Notes: generated from the letters alone by a model not told the origin. 64,000 bases of DNA from Streptomyces sp. SAT1 (GCF_001654495.1 NZ_CP015849.1:1750501-1814500); one strand, 5' to 3'; positions 27,450 to 36,955 are shown, counted from the stretch's first letter. Numbers and translations are program-made.

Positions 27450-28190
27450 TCAGTGGCCGCGCTCGGCGCCGCCGTTGACCTGGACGACCTGCGAGGTGAC
27501 GTGCGCGGCGGCCGGGGAGGCCAGCCAGTGCAGGGTGGCGGCGACATCGCCGGGGGTGCCGGCACGGCCGGTCGAGGTCTCGGCGACGAGCCGGGCGCGG
27601 CGCTCGTCGTCCATCGCGTCGCCGAAGAAGCCGGTGTCCTCGATGTAGCCGGGGGCGACCACGTTCACCGTGATGCCGTGCGGGCCCAACTGGCGGGCCA
27701 GATCGTGGGCGTAGGGGTGCAGGGCCGCCTTGGCCGCGCCGTAGGCACCGCTGCCCGAGCCCCGGTAGGCGGCGATGGAGCTGAGGAACAGCACCCGCCC
27801 GCCGGGCTCGGCGAGCCGGTGTCTGAGGGCCTCGGTGAGCAGCACGGCGGTCAGCGTGTTGAGCCGGAAGTTGAGGGTCCAGTCGTCGGCGGTCCGCTCC
27901 AGCGGGTCGTCCCGCTCCGGCCGCTCCTCCAGCAGCCCGGAGCCGCCCGCGCTGTGCACGAGCACGTCCACGGCGCCCATCTCCTCGGCGACGAAGCGGG
28001 CGACCTGCCGTACGTCGTCCACGTCCGTGAGGTCGGCCGCGCGGACGAGCGCCCCCGGCACCCGTGCCTCGCGCAGCACCTCCTCGCGCCGTCCGAGCAG
28101 CAGGACGCGGTCCCCGTCCGCGGCGAACGCCCGCGCCGCGGCCAGCCCGATGCCCGTACCGCCACCGCTGATCACTACGTTGCGTGTCAT
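27450..28190 (-). CDS. Short-chain dehydrogenase/reductase
   Basis: A 246-aa classical SDR. The cofactor loop is GGGTGIG and LLGRREEV suggests NADP preference. The catalytic Ser is in LFLSSIAAY and the Tyr-Lys pair in AYGAAKAAL. The C-terminal region VVAPGYIEDTGFF and TSQVVQVNGG are typical. It converges with the MscS gene, with only 16 bp between stops. Substrate unknown. Confidence 0.92.
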   Translation of the reverse strand: MTRNVVISGGGTGIGLAAARAFAADGDRVLLLGRREEVLREARVPGALVRAADLTDVDDVRQVARFVAEEMGAVDVLVHSAGGSGLLEERPERDDPLERTADDWTLNFRLNTLTAVLLTEALRHRLAEPGGRVLFLSSIAAYRGSGSGAYGAAKAALHPYAHDLARQLGPHGITVNVVAPGYIEDTGFFGDAMDDERRARLVAETSTGRAGTPGDVAATLHWLASPAAAHVTSQVVQVNGGAERGH

Positions 28191-28225
28191 GCCACCGAGA
28201 CTAGTTCGGCCCGGCCGCCGACGGG

Positions 28226-29812
28226 TCAGCGCAGGCTGCGCACGTCGAGGTGGCGCAGCACCCGGTCCACGATCTCCGGGTCGGCGCCCGGCTCGCTGCG
28301 GGCGGCGAGCACCTCGTGCCGGGCGGCGCTCAGCATCTCGGCCTGGATCCTGCGCAGCCGCTTGATCCGGCGCACCCGGTGCTCCTGGGCCTCCCGGCGC
28401 TCCTCGTCGCCGATCTGCGGGTTGATCCGCAGGCCGATCTCGAAGGCGCGCCGCAGCATCTGCTCCAAGACCTCGTCGGGCAGGTCCTCGACCGACTCGA
28501 TCTCCTTCAGCCGCCGCTTGGCCGCCCGCGCCGCCCGCACCGCCAGCTCCTTCTCGAACTCCTTCTCGCGCTCGGTGTCGGCGCGCACCCCGAGCCGCTT
28601 GACCAGCCACGGCAGGGTGAGCCCCTGGAGCACCAGCGTCACCATGATCACGCCGAAGGCGATGAACACGATCTCGTCGCGGTCGGGGAAGGGCGCGCCG
28701 CTGTCCGTCTTCAGCGGGATGGCCAGCGCCAGCGCCACCGAGGCCACCCCGCGCATCCCGGACCACCACATGACGACGGTCTCCCGCCAGCTCGTCGGGA
28801 TGTCCTCGTCGTAGTCCCGCCGGGCGTGCAGACGTTGGGTGAGCCAGGTCGCGGGCAGCAGCCACAGCAGCCGGACGAGGATCACGACGCCCACGACCAC
28901 CCCGGCCCAGCCGAGCAGTTCCAGCCAGCGGCCGGACGCGGTGCGGATCGCGTTGTGCAGCTCCAGGCCGATCAGTCCGAAGGCGACTCCGGTCACGAGG
29001 GTGTCGACGACGTCCCAGACGGTGTGCCCGGCCAGCCGGCTCATCACGTCGTCGGCCCCGTAGGCGTACTCGGCCAGGAACAGCGCGGTGGTGAGCACGG
29101 CGAGGACGCCGGAGCCGTGCAGTTCCTCGGCCAGCACATAGGAGGCGTACGGCACCAGGAGCGTCAGGCCGATCTGGAGGGTGGCGTCCCCCAGCAGGTC
29201 CAGCAGCTTGTTGGCGCCCCAGCCGAGGGCGACGCCGATGACCACGGCGACCACCGCGGACAGCACCAGGTCGAGTCCGGCCTGCCAGGCGGAGAACTCG
29301 CCGCTGACGGCGGCGGCGATCGCGACGTGGTAGAGCACGATGGCGGTGACGTCGTTGAACAGGCCCTCGCCCTCCAGGATGGACACCAGGCGGCGGGGCA
29401 GCCCGAGCTGTCCGGCCACCGCGGTCGCCGCGACCGGGTCGGGCGGCGCGACCAGCGCGCCGAGCGCCACGGCGGCGGCCAGCGGCAGCCCCGGCACGAT
29501 GGTGTGGGCGACGACCGCGACGCACAGGGTGGTGACGAACACCAGGGCCACGGCCAGCAGGAAGATCGGCCGTCTGTTCGCCGCGAACTGCCGCCAGGAG
29601 GTGCGCCGTACGGCGGCGTAGAGCAGCGGCGGCAGCAGCGCGGGCAGGATCAGCTCGGGCGGGATGTCGACGTTCGGCACGAAGTTCAGGACCGCCAGGA
29701 CGATCCCGAGGAGCGTCATCAGCACCGGGGCGGGCAGCCCGAGCCGGTCCCCTATGGGGACGCTGATCACGGCCCCGAGCAGGACGACGAACAACAGGGC
29801 CAACTGATCCAC
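28226..29812 (-). CDS. Na+/H+ antiporter, CPA1 (NhaP) family
   Basis: A 528-aa cation/proton antiporter. About twelve membrane helices fill residues 1-400, with the ion-binding motifs PPDPVAATAV and EGLFNDVTAIVLY (Asn-Asp) and the helix WWSGMRGVASVALALAIPL. The last ~120 residues form a charged, helical cytoplasmic tail (EREKEFEKELAVRAARAAKRRLKE) that is usual for actinobacterial members. GTG 29812 places the first helix at residue 4. It exchanges Na+ or K+ for protons in pH homeostasis. Confidence 0.93.
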   Translation of the reverse strand: MDQLALLFVVLLGAVISVPIGDRLGLPAPVLMTLLGIVLAVLNFVPNVDIPPELILPALLPPLLYAAVRRTSWRQFAANRRPIFLLAVALVFVTTLCVAVVAHTIVPGLPLAAAVALGALVAPPDPVAATAVAGQLGLPRRLVSILEGEGLFNDVTAIVLYHVAIAAAVSGEFSAWQAGLDLVLSAVVAVVIGVALGWGANKLLDLLGDATLQIGLTLLVPYASYVLAEELHGSGVLAVLTTALFLAEYAYGADDVMSRLAGHTVWDVVDTLVTGVAFGLIGLELHNAIRTASGRWLELLGWAGVVVGVVILVRLLWLLPATWLTQRLHARRDYDEDIPTSWRETVVMWWSGMRGVASVALALAIPLKTDSGAPFPDRDEIVFIAFGVIMVTLVLQGLTLPWLVKRLGVRADTEREKEFEKELAVRAARAAKRRLKEIESVEDLPDEVLEQMLRRAFEIGLRINPQIGDEERREAQEHRVRRIKRLRRIQAEMLSAARHEVLAARSEPGADPEIVDRVLRHLDVRSLR

Positions 29813-29905
29813 GCTCGGCGCTCCGGGGGTCGGACGTTCACACGGCAGCCTCCAGCGTGCCATGCCGTCCGCCGCGTCGGCCTGCTGGGAACCGCGTGGC
29901 CGCGG

Positions 29906-30376
29906 CTACAGGGCGCGCCGCATGGCCCGGTGCGGAATGCCGGCGTCCGGGAACTCGGGGCCGTGGGCCGTGTAGCCCAGCCGCTCGTAGAAGCCGAGGG
30001 CGTGGGTCTGCGCGTGCAGGTCCATCGCGGTCAGGCCGTGCGCGCGGGCCGCGTCCTCCAGGGCGCGCACCAGGGCCGCGCCGACGCCGAGGCCCCGGGC
30101 GGCGGCGGTGACGGCGAGGCGGCCCAGCGAGCCGACGGCCGGGTCGCCGCCGGTGCGGCCGGCCGCCGCCGCGCCGTGCAGCAGCCGTCCGGTGCCGAGC
30201 GGGGTGCCGTCGTCGCGGACGGCGAGCACATGCACCGCCACGGCGTCCAGCTCGTCGTACTCCAGGTCCTCGGGGACGCCCTGCTCGGTGACGAAGACCT
30301 CCTTGCGCACCGCGAAGCACGCCTCGCGGTCGGCGGCGCCGGCGGCCACCCGCGTCCGGTACGCGGCCCGGGTCAC
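29906..30376 (-). CDS. GNAT family N-acetyltransferase
   Basis: A 156-aa acetyltransferase of the ElaA-like kind. The start is [26 protein letters not shown], the acetyl-CoA loop is [17 protein letters not shown], and the final motif is [24 protein letters not shown] 30376 overlaps the stop of the pseudouridine synthase gene (GTGA), so the two are translationally coupled. The acceptor substrate is unknown. Confidence 0.92.
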   Translation of the reverse strand: MTRAAYRTRVAAGAADREACFAVRKEVFVTEQGVPEDLEYDELDAVAVHVLAVRDDGTPLGTGRLLHGAAAAGRTGGDPAVGSLGRLAVTAAARGLGVGAALVRALEDAARAHGLTAMDLHAQTHALGFYERLGYTAHGPEFPDAGIPHRAMRRAL

Positions 30377-31317
30377 GCGTAGGTCTCCTCGCGGACCTGG
30401 TCCAGGGCCTGCTGGAGGTCGGCCGGGTAGTCGCTGGCGAACTCCGCCCAGCGGCCGTCGCCGGGGTGCTCGAAGCCGAGCCGCACCGCGTGCAGCCACT
30501 GCCGGGTCAGCTTCAGCCGCTTGGCCAGGGTGGGGTCGGCGCCGTAGGTGAGGTCGCCGACGCAGGGGTGGCGGTGGGCGGCCATGTGGACGCGGATCTG
30601 GTGGGTGCGGCCGGTCTCCAGCTTCACGTCGAGCAGGGAGGCGGCGCGGAAGGCCTCGATGAGGTCGTAGTGCGTGACGGACGGCTTGCCCTCGGCGGTG
30701 ACCGCCCACTTGTAGTCGTGGTTCGGGTGGCGTCCGATGGGGGCGTCGATGGTGCCGCTGGTCGGGTCGGGGTGGCCCTGGACCAGGGTGTGGTAGCGCT
30801 TGTCGACCGTGCGCTCCTTGAACTGGCGCTTGAGCGACGTGTACGCGTACTCGGACTTGGCGACCACCATCAGGCCGGAGGTGCCGACGTCCAGGCGGTG
30901 CACGATGCCCTGGCGCTCGGCGGCGCCCGAGGTCGAGATGCGGTACCCGGCGGCGGCGAGCCCGCCGATGACCGTGGGTCCGCTCCAGCCGGGGCTGGGA
31001 TGCGCCGCGACGCCGACCGGCTTGACGATCACGACGACGTCGTCGTCGTCGTGGACGATCTCCATGCCCTCCACGGGCTCGGCGACGAGCTGCACGGGCG
31101 CGGGGGCCTGCGGCATCTCGACCTCCAGCCAGGCGCCGCCGCTCACCCGCTCGGACTTGCCGACCGCCGTGCCGTCGACCAGCACCTTGCCCGCCGCGGC
31201 CAGCTCGGCCGCCTTCGTACGGGAGAAGCCGAACATGCGGGAGATGGCGGCGTCGACACGCTCGCCCTCCAGGCCGTCGGGCACGGGCAGGGTACGGATC
31301 TCGGGAAGGGTGCTCAC
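30373..31317 (-). CDS. RluA-family 23S rRNA pseudouridine synthase (RluD-like)
   Basis: A 314-aa enzyme that converts uridine to pseudouridine in RNA. An S4 RNA-binding domain (residues ~15-75: [30 protein letters not shown]) is followed by the catalytic domain with D143 in [13 protein letters not shown] and the motif [19 protein letters not shown]. The pairing with lspA is conserved in many bacteria. It starts with GTG 31317. RluD-type specificity (helix 69) is inferred from context and family. Confidence 0.93.
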   Translation of the reverse strand: MSTLPEIRTLPVPDGLEGERVDAAISRMFGFSRTKAAELAAAGKVLVDGTAVGKSERVSGGAWLEVEMPQAPAPVQLVAEPVEGMEIVHDDDDVVVIVKPVGVAAHPSPGWSGPTVIGGLAAAGYRISTSGAAERQGIVHRLDVGTSGLMVVAKSEYAYTSLKRQFKERTVDKRYHTLVQGHPDPTSGTIDAPIGRHPNHDYKWAVTAEGKPSVTHYDLIEAFRAASLLDVKLETGRTHQIRVHMAAHRHPCVGDLTYGADPTLAKRLKLTRQWLHAVRLGFEHPGDGRWAEFASDYPADLQQALDQVREETYA

Positions 31318-31408
31318 CCGTCGAGTATGCCGGACGGGCCGGACACTCCCGTACGCGCGGGCGTCCGCCGGGTGCGGCCTCCCCCCGGCGGGCGCCGGTG
31401 CGGGCCCC

Positions 31409-31452
31409 GGTCGTGGTGGACGGTGCCGTCAGTCCTTGTGGACGGTGCCGTC
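31409..31452. repeat. 22-bp tandem duplication at the lspA 3' end
   Basis: On the minus strand two adjacent 22-bp units begin with the same 15 bases GACGGCACCGTCCAC (31452-31431 and 31430-31409); 19 of 22 positions match. The first encodes the last residues and stop region of LspA; the second is beyond the stop. Confidence 0.8.
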
Positions 31453-32091
31453 CGGGTCCCGGCCGCCGAAGGAGAGCAGCACGATCAGGATGCCGCCGCA
31501 GACGATCGCCGAGTCGGCGAGGTTGAAGACGGCGAAGTGCTTGGGCGAGATGAAGTCGACGACCGCGCCCTTGAAGACCCCCGGCGAGCGGAAGATCCGG
31601 TCGGTGAGGTTGCCCAGCGCGCCGCCGAACAGCAGGCCGAGCGCGAACGCCCAGGGCAGGCTGTACAGCTTGCGGGCCAGCCGGACGATCACCACGATCA
31701 CGGCGGCGGCGATGACCGTGAAGATCACCGTGTACGCCTCGCCGAAGCTGAAGGCGGCGCCGGAGTTGCGGATCATCTGGAACTGGAGCCAGTCCCCGAT
31801 GATCCGCACCGGGGCGTGGTGCTCCAGCTTGGCCACCACGAGGATCTTGCTGACGAGGTCGAGGGCGTACGCCACAGCGGCCACCGCGAACAGCACGCCG
31901 ACGCGGCGCCTGCCCCGCGGCGGCCCGTCCGCGGCGGCGCCGGACTCCTTCGGCGCGCCGCCACCGGCGTCCGGCGTCGTCCCTGCTGGTGCGGCCGTCT
32001 CCGCCGCGACGTCGGGCTGCCGCTGCTCCCCGGGACGCTCCGCGTCCGGGGTGTCGTCCGGCGTACCGATGATGCGCTCCGCCTCTGCCAC
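31429..32091 (-). CDS. lspA: Lipoprotein signal peptidase (signal peptidase II)
   Basis: LspA (220 aa) cleaves the signal peptide of prolipoproteins after lipid modification. The N-terminal ~62 residues are a charged Pro/Ala-rich cytoplasmic extension. Four helices follow. The two catalytic Asp are in GNLTDRIFR and [10 protein letters not shown], and RNSGAAFSF is the other family motif. The C-terminus ends GTVHKD. Start GTG 32091. It lies upstream of the pseudouridine synthase gene in the same direction. Confidence 0.95.
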   Translation of the reverse strand: MAEAERIIGTPDDTPDAERPGEQRQPDVAAETAAPAGTTPDAGGGAPKESGAAADGPPRGRRRVGVLFAVAAVAYALDLVSKILVVAKLEHHAPVRIIGDWLQFQMIRNSGAAFSFGEAYTVIFTVIAAAVIVVIVRLARKLYSLPWAFALGLLFGGALGNLTDRIFRSPGVFKGAVVDFISPKHFAVFNLADSAIVCGGILIVLLSFGGRDPDGTVHKD

Positions 32092-32194
32092 GTGAGTCCC
32101 TCGACCTAGGTACCTGACTGAGGACGAGACTACGGCACGTCCCGCGGGGCCGACGCGCTCAGGAGGGGCGCCGGCGCCCGTTCACCGCCGGTCG

Positions 32195-33100
32195 CTACCG
32201 GCGTTCCTGCTTCTGCTTGCACTCCACGCACAGGGTGGCCCGCGGGAAGGCCTGCATGCGGGCCTTCCCGATGGGGTTGCCGCAGTTCTCGCACACGCCG
32301 TAGGTGCCCGCGTCCAGCCGGTCGAGGGCGCGCTCGGTCTGGGTGAGCGTCTCGCGCGCGTTGGCGGCCAGCGCCAGTTCGTGCTCGCGCGTGATGTTCT
32401 TGGTGCCGGTGTCCGCCTGGTCGTCGCCCGCGCCGTCCCCGGAGTCCCGCATCAGACCCGCGAGGGACGCCTCGGACGAGCTGATCTCGGTGCTCAGCCG
32501 CTCCATCTCGGACTCCAGCTCCGCGCGGGCCTCGGCGACCTCCTCCTCGGTCCACGGGTCCTCACCCGGGCGGACCGCTAGGTCGCCCGGCTCCACCGCC
32601 GCGGCGACGCGCGCCTTGGGGACCGCGGTCTTGGCCGCCGTGGCCGTACTGGCCGTACCGGCCCTGCTGGCCCTACCAGGGGTCTTCTTCGCAACCACCG
32701 TCGTGGCTCCCGTCTGCTTCGCGGCCTCGGCCGCGCCCGCCTTCTTGCCCGAGCTCTTCCTGCCCACAGCGGCACCGCTCCCACCCTGCGCGGCGCTCTT
32801 CGGCGGGGAGTCGCCCGGCGCGGGCTCCTTCGCCGGGGCGGCCTTGCGCGCGGGGGTCTTGTGGGCGGCGGCCTTCCGCTCCGGAGTGCGCCGGGGTGCG
32901 GCGGCCTCGGTCCGCTCCGGATCCCCGGCCGTGCCGCCCTCCGCCGGGGCCTTCGTACGGCCCTTCGCGCGGCCCGTGGCCGTCTCGCGGGCGGCGCCCT
33001 TCGCGCCGGTGGACCGCGCGGATCCGGTCGTCCGGCCGTCCGCGCCGGTGTGCCGGGACCCGTCGGACGCCGACTGCTCGGCGGTCTTTTTCGCCACCAT
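32195..33100 (-). CDS. DksA/TraR zinc-finger protein with Lys/Ala-rich extension
   Basis: A 301-aa protein. Residues about 1-180 are low-complexity, rich in Lys, Ala, Arg, Thr and Pro, with repeated KKT, ARK and AAPAK-like segments as in bacterial histone H1-like tails. The C-terminal ~120 residues form a DksA/TraR coiled coil (EEEVAEARAELESEMERL ... LALAANARETLTQTERALDRLDAGTYG) and a four-Cys zinc finger (CENCGNPI ... CVEC). Known DksA-type proteins act in the RNA polymerase secondary channel; this one may also bind nucleic acid through its tail. ATG 33100 has GAAGGGG upstream. Confidence 0.9.
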   Translation of the reverse strand: MVAKKTAEQSASDGSRHTGADGRTTGSARSTGAKGAARETATGRAKGRTKAPAEGGTAGDPERTEAAAPRRTPERKAAAHKTPARKAAPAKEPAPGDSPPKSAAQGGSGAAVGRKSSGKKAGAAEAAKQTGATTVVAKKTPGRASRAGTASTATAAKTAVPKARVAAAVEPGDLAVRPGEDPWTEEEVAEARAELESEMERLSTEISSSEASLAGLMRDSGDGAGDDQADTGTKNITREHELALAANARETLTQTERALDRLDAGTYGVCENCGNPIGKARMQAFPRATLCVECKQKQERR

Positions 33101-33389
33101 GGACGCGGCCCCTTCACATATTGTGATCTTGCTCGCGAATCGTGCTGGGACGATAAATCGACTCAAGCCCCGCGGCAACGGGGCACGCCGCCCGATTCGC
33201 CCGCCTCGCGCGTACCGCGCCCGGCATGCAAGCGTTGTGCCCAGCTCCCCGCCCGGTAATCCGACAAGACGCACGTCGGACGATCCCAGCGGCCGGCGCC
33301 GCCGCCGTTCGGGTCACCCGCGCCCCGCCCCGCTCCCGGCGCCGGGAGCCGAAAACCGGTCGGCCGCGGCTCCTGGAGCGCCGTACACT
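33101..33389. promoter_or_regulatory. Divergent promoter region, traR-like gene / ileS
   Basis: 289 bp upstream of both genes. Close to the minus-strand start lies the inverted repeat TCACA-N3-TGTGA (33114-33126), just upstream of that gene's ribosome site. For ileS, TACACT at 33384-33389 is a good -10 candidate at the start of the T-box leader, but its -35 is weak. Confidence 0.45.
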
Positions 33390-33697
33390 GGGCGGAGCGA
33401 GAAGCGTGGATGGGGACGAGTAGCGGCGCAGGCAGCCCAGAGCGACCCGGGGACGGTGTGAGCCCGGGGGCGAGCGCGACGCGAAGATCACCCCGGAGCC
33501 GCCGGAAGAACACCCCAGGGGAGCAGCCCGGGGGCCAGTAGAACCGGCATCGCGAGCCCAATGAGGGGGCTCACCGGAGCGTACGGCGCACCGGCGGGCC
33601 AAGGAGGGTGGTACCGCGGGAGCGCGCCGCACGGCGTGGAAGCACGAACGCTCTCGTCCCTCCGACGGTAGGCAGCACATCCGCCGGAGGAAGCTCG
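33390..33697 (+). promoter_or_regulatory. T-box riboswitch leader of ileS (translational type)
   Basis: An actinobacterial isoleucine T-box. The leader has GATGGGGACGAGTAG (33409-33423), the short stem I region, and a specifier segment GAAGATCACC in which ATC (33487-33489) is the isoleucine codon. The T-box itself, AAGGAGGGTGGTACCGCGGG, lies at 33601-33620. Further on, CCTCCGACGG (33659-33668) can pair with CCGCCGGAGG (33681-33690), hiding the ileS ribosome site. Uncharged tRNA-Ile binding should free it. There is no U-tailed terminator, so control is probably of translation initiation. Confidence 0.9.
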
Positions 33698-36600
33698 TTG
33701 AATACGCAGCCGCAGTACCGCCAGGTGCCCGCCCAGGTCGACCTGCCCGCGCTCGAACACGCGGTGCTCGACTTCTGGCGCGAGCAGAAGATCTTCGCCA
33801 AGAGCCTTGAGCAGTCCGCGGGCCGCCCCGAATGGGTGTTCTACGAGGGCCCGCCCACCGCCAACGGCATGCCCGGCGCCCACCACATCGAGGCCCGCGT
33901 CTTCAAGGACGTCTTCCCCCGCTTCCGCACCATGCGCGGCTACCACGTGGGCCGCAAGGCCGGCTGGGACTGCCACGGCCTGCCCGTCGAGCTGGCGGTG
34001 GAGAAGGAGCTGGGCTTCACCGGCAAGCAGGACATCGAGGCGTACGGCATCGCCGAGTTCAACGACCGCTGCCGCGAGTCCGTGACCCGGCACACCGACG
34101 CCTTCGCCGAGCTGACGACGCGCATGGGCTACTGGGTCGACCTGGACGACGCCTACCGGACCATGGACCCCGAGTACATCGAGTCGGTCTGGTGGTCGCT
34201 GAAGCAGATCTTCGACAAGGGCCTGCTGGTGCAGGACCACCGCGTCGCCCCCTGGTGCCCGCGCTGCGGCACCGGCCTGTCCGACCACGAGCTGGCGCAG
34301 GGCTACGAGACGGTCGTCGACCCGTCCGTGTACGTGCGCTTCCCGCTCACCTCCGGACCGCTGGCCGGGCAGGCCGCGCTCCTGGTGTGGACGACGACCC
34401 CCTGGACCCTGGTGTCCAACACGGCCGTCGCCGCCCACCCGGACGTCACCTATGTCGTCGCCACGGACGGCGCGGAGAAGGTCGTCGTCGCCGAGCCGCT
34501 GGTCGCCAAGGCGCTCGGCGAGGGCTGGGAGACCACCGGCGAGTCCTTCACCGGCGCCGAGATGGAGCGCTGGACCTACCGGCGCCCCTTCGAGCTGGTC
34601 GAGTTCCCCGAGCCCGCCCACTACGTGGTCAACGCCGAGTACGTCACCACCGAGGACGGCACGGGCCTCGTCCACCAGTCCCCCGCCTTCGGCGAGGACG
34701 ACCTCAGGGTGTGCCGCTCCTACGGGCTGCCGGTGGTCAACCCGGTCCGCCCGGACGGCACCTTCGAGGAGGACCTGCCGCTGGTCGGCGGCGTCTTCTT
34801 CAAGAAGGCCGACGAGCGGCTCACCGAGGACCTGCGCGAGCGCGGCCTGCTCTTCCGGCACCTGCCCTACGAGCACAGCTACCCGCACTGCTGGCGCTGC
34901 CACACCGCGCTGCTGTACTACGCCCAGCCGTCCTGGTACATCCGCACCACCGCCGTCAAGGACCGGCTGCTGGCGGAGAACGAGCAGACCAACTGGTACC
35001 CGGACACCGTCAAGCACGGCCGCTTCGGCGACTGGCTGAACAACAACATCGACTGGGCGCTCTCCCGCAACCGCTACTGGGGCACCCCGCTGCCCGTCTG
35101 GCGCTGCGCCGAGGACCACCTCACCTGCGTCGGCTCCCGCGCGGAGCTGACCGAGCTGACCGGCACCGACCAGTCGGGCCTCGACCCGCACCGCCCGTTC
35201 ATCGACGAGGTGACCTTCGCCTGCCCCGAGGAGGGCTGCCACGCGACGGCCGTGCGCGTGCCCGAGGTCATCGACGCCTGGTACGACTCGGGTTCGATGC
35301 CGTTCGCGCAGTGGGGGTACCCGTACAAGAACAAGGAGCTGTTCGAGAGCCGCTACCCGGCGCAGTTCATCTCCGAGGCGATCGACCAGACCCGCGGCTG
35401 GTTCTACACGCTGATGGCGATCGGCACCCTGGTGTTCGACAAGTCGTCGTACGAGAACGTGGTGTGCCTGGGCCACATCCTCGCCGAGGACGGCCGCAAG
35501 ATGTCCAAGCACCTGGGCAACATCCTCCAGCCGATCCCGCTGATGGACCAGCACGGCGCGGACGCGGTGCGCTGGTTCATGGCCGCCGGCGGCTCGCCCT
35601 GGGCGGCCCGCCGGGTCGGCCACGGCACCATCCAGGAGGTGGTGCGCAAGACGCTGCTGACCTACTGGAACACGGTCGCCTTCCAGGCGCTGTACGCCCG
35701 TACGTCGAACTGGGCCCCGAGCGCGGCGGACCCGGCCCCGGCCGACCGCCCGCTGCTGGACCGCTGGCTGCTGAGCGAGCTGCACGCGCTGACCGACCAG
35801 GTCACGCAGGCCCTGGAGGCGTACGACACGCAGCGTGCCGGGAAGCTGCTCTCCGCGTTCGTGGACGACCTGTCCAACTGGTACGTCCGCCGTTCGCGCC
35901 GCCGCTTCTGGCAGGGCGACAAGGCCGCGCTGCGCACGCTGCACGAGGTCGTCGAGACGGTCACCAAGCTGATGGCCCCGCTGACCCCGTTCATCACCGA
36001 GCGGGTCTGGCAGGACCTGGTGGTGCCGGTGTCGCCGGGCGCCCCGGAGTCGGTGCACCTGGCCTCCTGGCCCGAGGCCGACCTGTCCGCGATCGACCCC
36101 GAGCTGTCCCGGCAGATGGTGCTGGTACGGCGGCTGGTCGAGCTGGGCCGGGCCACCCGTGCGGAGTCGGGCGTCAAGACCCGCCAGCCGCTCTCGCGCG
36201 CGCTGGTCGCGGCGGCGGGCTTCGACACCCTGGACCGCGAGCTGCACGCGCAGATCACCGAGGAGCTGAACGTCTCCTCGCTGGCGTCGCTCAGCGAGGT
36301 CGGCGGGTCACTGGTGGACACCACCGCGAAGGCCAACTTCCGTGCGCTGGGCAAGCGGTTCGGCAAGCGCGTCCAGGACGTGGCGAAGGCCGTCGCGGCG
36401 GCCGACGCCGCGGCCCTGTCGCTGGCGCTGCGCGAGGGCACGGCGTCGGTGGAGGTCGACGGCGAGACCGTCACCCTGGCCCCGGACGAGGTGATCATCA
36501 CCGAGACCCCGCGCGAGGGCTGGTCGGTGGCGTCCGACTCGGGCGCGACGGTGGCGCTCGACCTGGAGCTGACCGAGGAGCTGCGGCAGGCGGGTCTGGC

Positions 36601-36844
36601 GCGCGACGCCATCCGGCTCATCCAGGAGGCGCGCAAGAACAGCGGCCTGGACGTCGCGGACCGGATCGCGCTGCGCTGGACCTCCACGGACCCGGCGGTC
36701 ATCGCGGCCCTGTCCGAGCACGCGGGGCTCATCTCCGACGAGGTCCTGGCCACGGACTTCGCCCAGGGCGAGGCGGACGGCACCTACGGTGACCCGTTCA
36801 CCGACGAGGGCCTGTCCCTGACGTTCCGGCTGCGCAAGGCGTAG
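33698..36844 (+). CDS. ileS: Isoleucyl-tRNA synthetase
   Basis: IleS (1048 aa) charges tRNA-Ile. The class I HIGH equivalent is in PPTANGMPGAHH (residues 52-63), the WWS and editing-domain region follows, and the second signature is K601-MSKH, with His in place of the final Ser of KMSKS. The anticodon-binding domain is C-terminal. I chose TTG 33698: GGAGG at 33686-33690 is 7 nt upstream and the frame has no ATG until residue 58. The longer frame from 33608 would begin inside the T-box. Regulated by the T-box leader. Confidence 0.95.
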   Translation: MNTQPQYRQVPAQVDLPALEHAVLDFWREQKIFAKSLEQSAGRPEWVFYEGPPTANGMPGAHHIEARVFKDVFPRFRTMRGYHVGRKAGWDCHGLPVELAVEKELGFTGKQDIEAYGIAEFNDRCRESVTRHTDAFAELTTRMGYWVDLDDAYRTMDPEYIESVWWSLKQIFDKGLLVQDHRVAPWCPRCGTGLSDHELAQGYETVVDPSVYVRFPLTSGPLAGQAALLVWTTTPWTLVSNTAVAAHPDVTYVVATDGAEKVVVAEPLVAKALGEGWETTGESFTGAEMERWTYRRPFELVEFPEPAHYVVNAEYVTTEDGTGLVHQSPAFGEDDLRVCRSYGLPVVNPVRPDGTFEEDLPLVGGVFFKKADERLTEDLRERGLLFRHLPYEHSYPHCWRCHTALLYYAQPSWYIRTTAVKDRLLAENEQTNWYPDTVKHGRFGDWLNNNIDWALSRNRYWGTPLPVWRCAEDHLTCVGSRAELTELTGTDQSGLDPHRPFIDEVTFACPEEGCHATAVRVPEVIDAWYDSGSMPFAQWGYPYKNKELFESRYPAQFISEAIDQTRGWFYTLMAIGTLVFDKSSYENVVCLGHILAEDGRKMSKHLGNILQPIPLMDQHGADAVRWFMAAGGSPWAARRVGHGTIQEVVRKTLLTYWNTVAFQALYARTSNWAPSAADPAPADRPLLDRWLLSELHALTDQVTQALEAYDTQRAGKLLSAFVDDLSNWYVRRSRRRFWQGDKAALRTLHEVVETVTKLMAPLTPFITERVWQDLVVPVSPGAPESVHLASWPEADLSAIDPELSRQMVLVRRLVELGRATRAESGVKTRQPLSRALVAAAGFDTLDRELHAQITEELNVSSLASLSEVGGSLVDTTAKANFRALGKRFGKRVQDVAKAVAAADAAALSLALREGTASVEVDGETVTLAPDEVIITETPREGWSVASDSGATVALDLELTEELRQAGLARDAIRLIQEARKNSGLDVADRIALRWTSTDPAVIAALSEHAGLISDEVLATDFAQGEADGTYGDPFTDEGLSLTFRLRKA

Positions 36845-36852
36845 CCGCGTGC

Positions 36853-36889
36853 GGCGCCCCGCGCCCCCTCCCGGGGGGCGCGGGGCGCC
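36853..36889. terminator. First hairpin between ileS and divIVA
   Basis: Perfect 16-bp arms 36853-36868 and 36874-36889 (GGCGCCCCGCGCCCCC and its complement), 5-nt loop. It begins 9 bp past the ileS stop. Confidence 0.75.
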
Positions 36890-36917
36890 CGTGCGACCAG
36901 CCGCTGCCCGTGCACAC

Positions 36918-36955
36918 GAGAACGGCCCCGGAGGAGATCCTCCGGGGCCGTTCTC
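36918..36955. terminator. Second hairpin, bidirectional terminator
   Basis: Perfect 16-bp arms GAGAACGGCCCCGGAG (36918-36933) and CTCCGGGGCCGTTCTC (36940-36955), loop GAGATC. It stands between convergent ileS and divIVA and can serve both strands. Confidence 0.85.

Noticed and set aside
33114..33126. TCACA-N3-TGTGA as a Crp site
   Set aside because: Half sites are in the reverse order of the Crp consensus TGTGA-N6-TCACA with the wrong spacing; kept only as an unassigned inverted repeat.
33608..33697. ileS start at the ATG at 33608 as in the longest frame
   Set aside because: That region is the T-box and sequestrator RNA; family sequence and the ribosome site fit TTG 33698.
33488..36247. 919-codon minus-strand frame
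   Set aside because: Antisense shadow of ileS.
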